Shown: piece after piece, positions 24,822 through 32,300 of the stretch | Layout of the letters: each line of letters starts with the position of its first letter | How positions within the stretch are numbered: the first letter of the stretch is position 1 | DNA from: Aliidongia dinghuensis | GTDB lineage: Bacteria > Pseudomonadota > Alphaproteobacteria > ATCC43930 > CGMCC-115725 | NCBI RefSeq assembly: GCF_014643535.1 | Contig: NZ_BMJQ01000012.1 | Location: 186,001 to 250,000 of the forward strand | DNA length: 64,000 nucleotides | Direction of reading: 5' to 3' | Notes under the pieces: generated by a model | What the model was told of the DNA's origin: nothing | Database searches by the model: none | The model's input: only the letters and a program-made list of their open reading frames with translations | Program-made: the position numbers and the translations under genes

Positions 24822-25639
24822 CGGAGCTGATCTCCCATCGAGGGGCTATGGACGAGACTGCCGGAAGTGGCGTCGAGGGCGAGCGGCGGCAGGCGGCGTT
24901 CGAGTTCCTCCGCCTCCGCGTGCAGCAGCGCCACAAGTTCGGCGCGCCGGTCGGGCGTCATGCGGTCGCGGATCGCGGCGAGGCTGAGCGCGAACAGCGG
25001 CCGGCCGTCGGCGTCGTGCACGGCGACCGCGACGGCGTTCATCGCCGGCACGATCAGCCCGTCGTTGAAGGCGTGGCCGTCGGCCCGGGTACGTTCGACC
25101 AGCCGCAGGATCGCGTCGGCGGTGAAGCCGCTGAAATCCTTAAGCCAGTCGGCGTTGCGCACCAGGATCAGGCGGATTTCCGCATCCGGCAATGCTGCAA
25201 GCAAGGCCAGGCTGCCGGCGCCGACGCCCAAGGGCCGACGGTCGCCGACGTCGAGCGTGAGCGTGCGGATCGGAAAGGCGCCGACCGCCCGGCCGATGCA
25301 GATGGCGGCAAGGCCCTCGCGCACGGAGGCAAAGCTCGTGTCGCCGGTCGCGGCGGCGAGACGGGCGAGCGCGCCGTCGGCCAGCTGCGCGACATCCTGC
25401 TGCAGTGCTGCGCGGCCCAAGGTGGCGACGACGGCGCCCAGGCGATAATGTTTGGTCGGCAGGTCCTGGCAGGCGAAGCCGACATCGGTCAGCGCGGCCA
25501 GCAGCCGATGGGTCGTCGCCGGGCCGAATCCGGTCGCCTTCGCGATGTCGGTCAGGCTCAAGCCGCCGGCGCCCTGGCCGGCCAGCACGCGCAGCAGTGC
25601 CGCGATCCGATCGACGGTCTTGACGGCCGTTTCCGGCAC
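24818..25639 (-). CDS. IclR-family transcriptional regulator
   Basis: 273 residues: an N-terminal winged helix (LSLTDIAKATGFGPATTHRLLAALTDVGFA) and a C-terminal ligand-binding GAF-like domain (PLGVGAGSLALLAALPD, MNAVAVAVHDADGRPLFALSLA). It is the first gene of the operon continuing with E1 alpha, E1 beta, the ThDP enzyme and the SDR, and is overlapped by E1 alpha. It therefore most likely controls its own operon, and perhaps the divergent unknown gene, through the inverted repeat at 25684-25722. The effector is probably the pathway substrate. Confidence 0.85.
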   Translation of the reverse strand: MPETAVKTVDRIAALLRVLAGQGAGGLSLTDIAKATGFGPATTHRLLAALTDVGFACQDLPTKHYRLGAVVATLGRAALQQDVAQLADGALARLAAATGDTSFASVREGLAAICIGRAVGAFPIRTLTLDVGDRRPLGVGAGSLALLAALPDAEIRLILVRNADWLKDFSGFTADAILRLVERTRADGHAFNDGLIVPAMNAVAVAVHDADGRPLFALSLAAIRDRMTPDRRAELVALLHAEAEELERRLPPLALDATSGSLVHSPSMGDQLR

Positions 25640-25683
25640 CGAGCCCCCTCCCGTTCCAGATTAGCCGGGTCTTCTCGCCTGCT

Positions 25684-25722
25684 TTTCCAAAATCGCCTAT
25701 TATCTAGGTCGAATTTTGGAAA
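25684..25722. promoter_or_regulatory. Inverted repeat, candidate IclR operator in a divergent promoter
   Basis: TTTCCAAAAT at 25684-25693 and ATTTTGGAAA at 25713-25722 are perfect 10-base inverted arms 19 bases apart, centred between the IclR-type gene and the divergent gene at 25749. The half-site TTTCCA/TGGAAA matches the sort of half-site bound by IclR-family proteins. Its position would let one regulator control both directions. Confidence 0.6.
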
Positions 25723-25748
25723 GAAGGTCAATCCCCGGGGACCGAGCC

Positions 25749-26552
25749 ATGGTCGATGTCGTTGTCGCACCCACCGTGACCAAGCTCGGACCGGAGGCGT
25801 CGGGCGCGGTGCTGGTGACCGGATCGCACGGCGGGCTCTATCCGGGCCGGCTCGCGGTTGCGGCAGGCGTGCGCGCGGCGATCTTTCATGACGCGGGCCT
25901 GGGGCGCGACGAGGCCGGCGTCGGCTCGCTCACCCTGCTCGATGGGCTCGGCATCGCCGCAGCGGCCGTATCGCACCTGAGCGCGCGCATCGGCGACACC
26001 GACGACATGCTGGCGCGCGGCCGGATCAGCCGCGCGAATGGCGCGGCCCAAGCGCTGGGCGTTGTGGCCGGCATGGCGTGTGTCGCCGCCGCGGACCTGC
26101 TGAAGGCGGCGGCGCACTCTCGCCACACGATCGCGAAGGGCAGCGAGGTACGCCTCGTGCTGGTCCGGCCGCGGCGGCCGATCGTGCTGATCGATTCCGC
26201 GGCCATGGTCGATCCGGTCGCCGACGTGGGTGCCATCGTCGTGACCGGCTCGCACGGCGGGCTTGTCGGCGGCGTGCCCGCCATGGCGCTCCGGGTCGAG
26301 GGTTTCGCCGGCATCTACAACGATGCCGGCATCGGCATCGACGAGGCTGGTGTCGGCCGGCTGCCGGCGCTCGACGCCCGCGGCATCGTCGGCCTGACGG
26401 TCTCGGCATCCTCCGCTCGGATCGGCGAGGCGCGCTCGACCTTCGAGGATGGCGTCATCTCGCGCGCCAACCGCACCGCTGCGGCGTTGGGTGCCGCGCC
26501 GGGCCTGCCGCTCAAGCCGCTGCTCGAAGCCTGGGCCGGTGGTCACAGTTAA
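25749..26552 (+). CDS. Unknown protein built from two copies of one domain
   Basis: 267 residues; ATG at 25749 is preceded by GGGGA. The sequence repeats itself: VTGSHGGL at 23-30 and 165-172; DAG-x-G-x-DEAGVG at 48-59 and 192-203; SARIG at 78-82 and 222-226; ISRAN at 93-97 and 237-241. Each half looks like an alpha/beta domain with conserved Ser-His-Gly-Gly and Asp-Glu-Ala-Gly signatures that could form an active site. No signal peptide is present. It diverges from the IclR/ThDP-enzyme operon and shares its promoter region, so it probably takes part in the same pathway. I do not recognise a known function. Confidence 0.75.
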   Translation: MVDVVVAPTVTKLGPEASGAVLVTGSHGGLYPGRLAVAAGVRAAIFHDAGLGRDEAGVGSLTLLDGLGIAAAAVSHLSARIGDTDDMLARGRISRANGAAQALGVVAGMACVAAADLLKAAAHSRHTIAKGSEVRLVLVRPRRPIVLIDSAAMVDPVADVGAIVVTGSHGGLVGGVPAMALRVEGFAGIYNDAGIGIDEAGVGRLPALDARGIVGLTVSASSARIGEARSTFEDGVISRANRTAAALGAAPGLPLKPLLEAWAGGHS

Positions 26553-26555
26553 TAA

Positions 26556-26615
26556 TTCGATATTTCTCGAAAAGTCGTTGACTCATCTGGCGCGCGATGA
26601 TATTTCGATAATCGA
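26556..26615 (+). promoter_or_regulatory. ars promoter with two candidate ArsR operators
   Basis: A -35-like TTGACT (26578-26583) and a TATTTC (26601-26606) are 17 bases apart. An inverted repeat TTCGA-N6-TCGAA (26556-26571) lies just before the -35. A second, TCGAT-A-ATCGA (26605-26615), overlaps the -10 and the likely transcription start. This is where an ArsR dimer would have to sit to block transcription. Confidence 0.55.
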
Positions 26616-26635
26616 TGGAATATGGAAATCAGCTG

Positions 26636-26992
26636 ATGAATGCGAAGCAGGTGATTGCGGCGCTCGGCGCCTTGGCCCATGACACACGCCTCGCCGCGTT
26701 CCGGCTGTTGGTCGAGCGTGGGCCCGATGGCCTGCCGGCGGGCATGCTCGCCGACGCGCTGGGCGTGCCGCCCTCGTCGCTCACCTTCCACCTGCAGCAG
26801 CTCGTCCATGCCGGGCTCATCACGCAGCGACGGTCGGGGCGCCAGCTGATCTATGCGACCGATTTCGCGGTCATGAACGGCCTCATGGCCTATTTGACCG
26901 AGAATTGCTGCGGCAACGCCGACACTTCGACCCCCGTCTGCTGCCCGCCCGCCGCCGCGGCGGCCGACCCTACCGACAGGAGATCCGCATGA
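26636..26992 (+). CDS. arsR: ArsR, arsenic-responsive repressor
   Basis: 118 residues. ATG 26636 is preferred over the one at 26615, which lies in an operator and lacks a ribosome site, while GGAAA precedes 26636. The winged helix is clear (LADALGVPPSSLTFHLQQLVHAGLI). The E. coli-type CVC sensing motif is absent; instead C91-C92 and C102-C103 stand near the C-terminus, matching the Acidithiobacillus-type ArsR in which a vicinal pair plus a later Cys bind As(III). It should repress the arsR-arsI-aqpS-arsC operon until trivalent arsenicals bind. The stop overlaps the arsI start (ATGA). Confidence 0.85.
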   Translation: MNAKQVIAALGALAHDTRLAAFRLLVERGPDGLPAGMLADALGVPPSSLTFHLQQLVHAGLITQRRSGRQLIYATDFAVMNGLMAYLTENCCGNADTSTPVCCPPAAAAADPTDRRSA

Positions 26993-27447
26993 AGCGCCTG
27001 CACGTCCATCTGGGCGTCGAGAATCTCGACAGCTCGATCCGGTTCTACACCGCGCTGTTCGCAGCGGAGCCGACCGTGCGCAAGCCCGACTATGCGAAAT
27101 GGCTGCTCGATGATCCGCGCGTCAATTTCGCGATCTCCGCGGGCCACGGTGCCGCCGGCATCCAGCATCTCGGCATCCAGGTCGAGGATGCCGACGAACT
27201 GACCGAAGTCTACGGCCGGCTGAAGCAGGCGGACGGGCCGGTGCTCGAGGAAGGCGCCACGGTCTGCTGCTACGCCCGGTCGGAAAAATCCTGGATCTCC
27301 GATCCGCAGGGGCTGGCATGGGAGACGTTCCTGACGCACGGCGACAGCACGGTCTACGGCGGCGGCCTGCCGGCGCCGGGCGGCAAGACCGACACGGCCG
27401 CGCCGCGGGCGCAGACCGCGTGCTGCGGTCCGGCCTCCGCGGCATGA
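26989..27447 (+). CDS. arsI: ArsI, C-As bond lyase (organoarsenical dioxygenase)
   Basis: 152 residues of the extradiol/glyoxalase fold, with AGGAG eight bases before the ATG. Metal ligands are visible as His5, His60 and Glu112 (2-His-1-carboxylate Fe(II) site), and the vicinal pair Cys93-Cys94 (TVCCYARSEKSW) would bind methylarsenite. This is the ArsI pattern. The enzyme cleaves the carbon-arsenic bond of trivalent organoarsenicals (MAs(III), aromatic arsenicals) to As(III). A second Cys pair (TACCGP) sits in the C-terminal tail. Cadmium-induced CadI proteins look alike, but the operon settles the role. Confidence 0.85.
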   Translation: MKRLHVHLGVENLDSSIRFYTALFAAEPTVRKPDYAKWLLDDPRVNFAISAGHGAAGIQHLGIQVEDADELTEVYGRLKQADGPVLEEGATVCCYARSEKSWISDPQGLAWETFLTHGDSTVYGGGLPAPGGKTDTAAPRAQTACCGPASAA

Positions 27448-28112
27448 TCCACCGGGCTGCAGTCGTCGAATTCATCGCCACCGGCTTCCTGCTGGTCGCG
27501 ATCGTCGGCTCGGGCATCATGGCTGAACGGCTGAGCGCCGGCAGCGTCGGGCTCGCCCTGCTGGCGAATGCGCTCGCGACCGGCGGGGCGCTTGCGGCAC
27601 TCATCCTGGCGTTCGGGCCGGCATCGGGCGCACATATGAACCCGATCGTGACACTCGCGGCCGCGGCGACGGCCGACCTCGACTGGCGGGCCGTGCCGGC
27701 CTATCTGCTGGCGCAAGTGGCCGGTGCCGTTGGCGGCGTCTGGCTCGCCCATGTCATGTTCGACCTGCCCGTCTGGCAATTCTCGACCCATGGGCGGACC
27801 GGCACCGGGCAATGGGTCGCGGAAGCCGTCGCAACGTTCGGGCTGCTGATGGTGATCTGGGGTTGTCGCGCCCATCGCGCACCGGTCACGGCCATCGCCG
27901 TGGCCGGCTATATCACGGGCGCCTATTGGTTCACCGCGTCGACGGCCTTCGCCAATCCGGCCGTGACCTTCGCCCGCATGCTGACCGACAGCTTCGCCGG
28001 GATCCGTCCCGCCGACGCGCCCGGCTTTCTCGCCGGCCAGACAGCCGGGCTGCTGCTGGCTTTGCCGCTGCTGCGCGGCGGCTGGCTCGAGCCTCGAAGG
28101 ACCGAACCATGA
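27444..28112 (+). CDS. aqpS: AqpS-type aquaglyceroporin for arsenite
   Basis: 222 residues, six membrane helices. The first pore motif is N66-P67-I68 (HMNPIVTL) instead of NPA; the second is N171-P172-A173 followed by Val174 where most aquaporins have the filter Arg. The same Arg-to-Val change marks Sinorhizobium meliloti AqpS, which replaces ArsB and lets As(III) flow out down its gradient. Start and stop overlap arsI and arsC by four bases each. With no ArsB, ACR3 or ArsP gene in the operon, this is the only arsenic exit route seen. Confidence 0.85.
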   Translation: MIHRAAVVEFIATGFLLVAIVGSGIMAERLSAGSVGLALLANALATGGALAALILAFGPASGAHMNPIVTLAAAATADLDWRAVPAYLLAQVAGAVGGVWLAHVMFDLPVWQFSTHGRTGTGQWVAEAVATFGLLMVIWGCRAHRAPVTAIAVAGYITGAYWFTASTAFANPAVTFARMLTDSFAGIRPADAPGFLAGQTAGLLLALPLLRGGWLEPRRTEP

Positions 28113-28516
28113 GCGTCACGATCTATCACAATCCCGACTGCGGGACCTCGCGCAACACGCTCGCCATGATCCGCAGCACGGGCGTTGAGCCGCGCGTCAT
28201 CGAATACCTGAAGACACCGCCGAGCCGGGATGAGATCCGGCAGCTGGTCCAGGCCATGGGCGTGCCGCTCGTGACCGTCATGCGCCGTAAGGGCACGCCG
28301 TTCGACGAACTCGGGTTGGGCGCCGACGGGCTCCCGGAGGACGCACTGCTCGACGCCATCGCCGCCCATCCGATCCTGCTCAACCGGCCGATCGTCGCGA
28401 CGCCGCTGGGCGTGAAGCTGTGCCGGCCGTCGGAGCTGGTGTTCGACTTGCTCGACGGGCCGCGTCCCGCCGTCTTCGTGAAGGAAGACGGCGAACGCGT
28501 CGTGCCCTCCGCTTAG
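28109..28516 (+). CDS. arsC: ArsC, glutaredoxin-linked arsenate reductase
   Basis: 135 residues of the ArsC/Spx fold. Catalytic Cys11 is in HNPDCGTSRNT, and the arsenate-binding arginines are in the PLVTVMRRKGTPFDELG and ILLNRPIV regions. It reduces As(V) to As(III), which AqpS can release. It is the last gene of the operon (4-base overlap with aqpS). Its stop overlaps the stop of the convergent dodecin gene, leaving no room for a terminator between them. Confidence 0.9.
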   Translation: MSVTIYHNPDCGTSRNTLAMIRSTGVEPRVIEYLKTPPSRDEIRQLVQAMGVPLVTVMRRKGTPFDELGLGADGLPEDALLDAIAAHPILLNRPIVATPLGVKLCRPSELVFDLLDGPRPAVFVKEDGERVVPSA

Positions 28517-28725
28517 CCTTCTTCGAGGGTGAAGCCGATCTTGAGCGTCACCTGGTAATGGGCGACCGCGCCGTCCTCGACGCCGCCGCGAATTTGCACG
28601 ACCTCGAACCAGCGCACGTTGCGGATGGTCGTGGAGGCGCGGGCGATGGCGTTCTGGATCGCGTCGGAGATGCTCTCCGACGAGGAACCGACAAGCTCGA
28701 CCAGCTTATAGATGTTCTCGGTCAT
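28513..28725 (-). CDS. Dodecin, small flavin-storage protein
   Basis: 70 residues; ATG 28725 with GGAAG upstream. The sequence MTENIYKLVELVGSSSESIS, DAIQNAIARASTTIRNVRWFEV, RGGVEDG and YQVTLKIGF is the whole dodecin fold (one helix on a three-stranded sheet). Bacterial dodecins assemble as dodecamers that bind and quench riboflavin or FMN; the Trp in NVRWFEV is the flavin-stacking residue. Monocistronic. Confidence 0.9.
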   Translation of the reverse strand: MTENIYKLVELVGSSSESISDAIQNAIARASTTIRNVRWFEVVQIRGGVEDGAVAHYQVTLKIGFTLEEG

Positions 28726-28921
28726 GGTGTGCGCTTCCTTCCATGGACGCGGGGCCGCCCGGGCTCGCTTGGAGATGAAGCGGGGGCGGCTCAGCGGGAC
28801 GCTGAAGGCGAGAAGACGCGGATGCTCAAGCGGTGCGACAGCGCCTGTCACGAGTGGCGCCCGGAAAGTGTAACGCGGATCTCGATCGATTGACATGGGG
28901 GCGGCTGGGCGCCGCCGGTGG

Positions 28922-29314
28922 TTAGTCCCGTCCGAGGATCGAGTCGAGCCGCCGCTTGAGATCGGCAGGCGACACCGGCTTCACCAGATAGCCGTTGACG
29001 GCGTGTTCCTTGGCGAACTCCACGACATTCTGGTGCGCGTCGCCGGTCAGGAACACGATGGGCGTCTGGCGGATTGCTGGCAATTTCGATTCTCGCACCG
29101 CCCTGAGGAACGCGCGGCCGTCGACCGGCTCCATATGCACGTCGCAGAACACGATATCGGGCCGCGTCCGCATGACCTCGAGCAGACCGCTTTGGCCGTC
29201 CGCCGCCTCGACGACCGACCGGACGCCGACCTGCAGCAGCATCCGCTTGATGAGCGATCGCGTGTGCGGGTTGTCCTCGACGATGAGTGCCGTGGCGGCT
29301 TCGTAGCTGGTCAT
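28922..29314 (-). CDS. Single-domain response regulator (CheY-like)
   Basis: 130 residues, receiver domain only. Acidic pocket VEDN, phospho-acceptor Asp58 (DIVFCDVHM), switch Thr (FLTGD) and Lys (YLVKPVSP) are all present. ATG 29314 has GAGGGAAA before it. It follows the hybrid kinase by 10 bases and should receive phosphate from that kinase's Hpt domain. Without an output domain it must act by protein contact, for example on motility or another kinase. Confidence 0.9.
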   Translation of the reverse strand: MTSYEAATALIVEDNPHTRSLIKRMLLQVGVRSVVEAADGQSGLLEVMRTRPDIVFCDVHMEPVDGRAFLRAVRESKLPAIRQTPIVFLTGDAHQNVVEFAKEHAVNGYLVKPVSPADLKRRLDSILGRD

Positions 29315-29324
29315 GTTTCCCTCA

Positions 29325-32300
29325 TCAGGCGACGCGGAGCAGCGCGGTTGCCTCGCGCAGTTCGGCTTCCGTCGGCGACAGCAGGTCGGCGAGCACGGCA
29401 GCGGTCTCGGCATCGCTCGCGTCGATGCAATCCTGCACGTCGCCGGCGATTCGGCCGAGACGCACGGCGCCGATCGAGCGCGCGGCGCCTTTGAGCGCAT
29501 GGGCAGCGTCGCGCGCCCCCGCCATGTTGCCGGCGCCGAGCGCGGCGGTGATCTCGCTCACCATGCCGGGCACGTCGTCGAGGAAGCCCGCAAGGAAGCG
29601 TCTCGCCTCATCGTCGAACGCACCGAACGCTTCGGCCAGCCGGTCCACGTCCAGGATCTGCGGATCGATCAGCGCCGCCGCGGCGCGCTCCGGTGTCGGT
29701 GCCGCCGGCTGGAGCGCGGTTTCGATCGACCGGCGCAGCGGTTGGGCCTGGGGCAGGAAGCGCTCGAGCGCGGCCGCGAGCGCCTTGGTGTCGATCGGCT
29801 TCGTCAGATAGCCGTCCATGCCGCTGTCGAGGCACTGCTGCTCGGTCCCGGTAAGCGCGTCGGCGGTGAGCGCGATGATCGGCAGACGGGGTGCCGCCGA
29901 ATTCTCTGCCTCGGCACTGCGGATCGCCGCAGTAAGCTGGAACCCGTCCATCTCCGGCATATGGAAGTCGGTCAAGAGCAGACCATACCGCTGGCGGCGC
30001 CATTGCTCGAGCGCGAGGCGGCCATGCTCGACGACATCGTGGGCGTAGCCGAGCTTCGCCAGGATGCGGCTGATCACGACCTGATTGGTCCGATTGTCTT
30101 CGGCGACCAGGATTAATGCGCCGGCAGCGAGCGCTTCGGCCCGCGACGGCGGCTGCCAAGCGGCGATCGACTTGTCCGAACCCGCCGCTGCCAATGTCGC
30201 CCGGCCGAGGGCTGCCGCGATGATGCTCCAGAGTGCCTGCCGCCGCAGAGGGCTGACGGCGGTCGCGAACAGGTCGGCGCGGTCCGTGTCGTCGAGCGTC
30301 GCGATCAAGCCGCGCGGCGCCACGAGTACGATCTTTGCGTCGCCGCAGGCGGGATCGGTGTGTATGGCCGCTGCCAGCGCAAGTGCGCGTTCGCTGTCGG
30401 CGCCGGCATGGACGAGCACGATCGGCGCTGCCGGTCCACTGACCGTCCGGCGGGCAAGCCCGGCCGGCACGGCGGTGGGCTCGTCGGTCCAAGCGACGTC
30501 GACGATACCGGCCGCCGCAAGCTGACGCCCGAGCGCCGCTCGGGCCCGGACCGGGAAATCGACCCCGACGACGCCGGCATCGGCGATCGCGACCGGCGGC
30601 GTCGCGACGCCCGGTTCGGCTATCGCGAGCGGCAGCTCGAACCAGAAGATCGAGCCAGTGCCGAGGATCGAGTCGACCCCGATCGCCCCGCCCATCATCC
30701 CGGTCAGGCGATGGCAGATCGACAGGCCGAGCCCGGTACCGCCGAAGCGCCGGGCGGTCGAGGCGTCGGCCTGGACGAAGGGCTGGAACAGCCGGGCGGC
30801 CTGCTCCTCGGTCAAGCCGATGCCGGTGTCGATGACCTCGAAGCGCACCGTCCGATTGGCGGCTCGGGTCTCGGTCGGCCGAACGACGAGCGCCACGCCG
30901 CCGCGCTTGGTGAACTTGACGGCATTGCCGATCAGGTTGAGCAGGATCTGGCGCAGCCGGGTGGGGTCGCCGGTCAGCCGATCGGGGATTGCGGGGTCGA
31001 GATCGACGACCAGTTCGAGCCCCTTCTCCTCGGTCCGGGTCGCGATCAGCTCGCCGATGCCCTCGACCATGTCCGACAGTGAAAAGCCGACATGCTCGAT
31101 CTCGAGCTTGCCGGCCTCGATCTTCGAGAAATCGAGAATGTCGTTGATGATGGTGAGGAGCGCCGAGGCCGAGGTGTGGATCACTTGGGCCATGCCGCGC
31201 TGGTCGACCGTGAGCTGGCTCTGCTCCAGGAGCTCGGCCATCGCCATGACGCCGTTCATCGGTGTCCGGATCTCGTGGCTCATCATGGCGAGGAACGAGG
31301 ATTTCGCCTTGGTCGCGGCCTCCGCCTCGTCCTTGGCGCGGCGCAGCTCGGCTTCGGCCTGCTGGCGCCGGGTGATGTCGCGGACGATGCCGGTCAGGTG
31401 GAAGCGCCCGTCGCTCTGCCAGCGGGCGAGCGACAGCTCGACCGGAATCTCGCGGCCGCCGCTGTCGCGCACGCTCGTGCGAAACGCATGCCCGATGAGA
31501 TCCGGCAACTCGCCGGCGATGAGGCGTTCCAGGAACAGCGCGCCGCCGCCGGGCGTCCCGGCCGAGGCGAAGTCGACGAAATTGCGGCCGACGAGCGGCC
31601 CGCCGTCGGGGTCGAACATGCGCTGGGCAGCGGGGTTGGCAAGGATGATCCGCCCGGCGTCGTCGAGCGTCACCATCGCGTCGGCGGCGGAGCTGGTTAC
31701 GGCCTGCATGCGCGCTTCGTTCTCGGCGAGCCGGCGCGCGTCGGCTTCGGCCCGCTCCTTGGCGTGAGCCAGAGCGCGCTCGGCCACGAGTTTCTCGCGC
31801 AACCCGTCGCGCAAGATGACGATCGCCCGCTGCAGCTTGGCGATCTCGTCGGCACTGCCGGTCTGCGACGGCTCGACCGCGAGATCACCCTGGGCCAGTG
31901 CTACGACATTGTCGGTCGCCCGGGTCAGCGGCCGGAGCAGCCGTCGGTTGATCAGCAGCAGGGCCGCTGCGGCCGCTACCGCGAGCGAGACGAGCGAGCT
32001 TGTCGCCATGGCGAAATTGAACAGGGCGCCATGTCGCTGGACGGTCAGGCTGTCCCGCACCAGGCCCAGCTCCAGATCGCGCGCCGTCGGTATCGTCGCC
32101 ATGAGCGGGATGTAGAAGCGGTTGAAGTCGGCGACGCTCACGCTCGCCGCTCCGCCGCTCTGTCGTGCGTAGATCTGGTTCTCGATGAAGCCGAAGCCGT
32201 CGTGGAAATATTTCTGGTCGATCGCCCGATAGGCCTCGGCGAATTGGATGGGCAGATCGTCGACGAAGGCGAAGCCGTGCAGCAGGTCGCTCAATTCCCG

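Noticed and set aside
26615-26635. An upstream ATG for arsR adding seven residues
   Set aside because: It overlaps a candidate operator and has no ribosome binding site, while the ATG at 26636 does.
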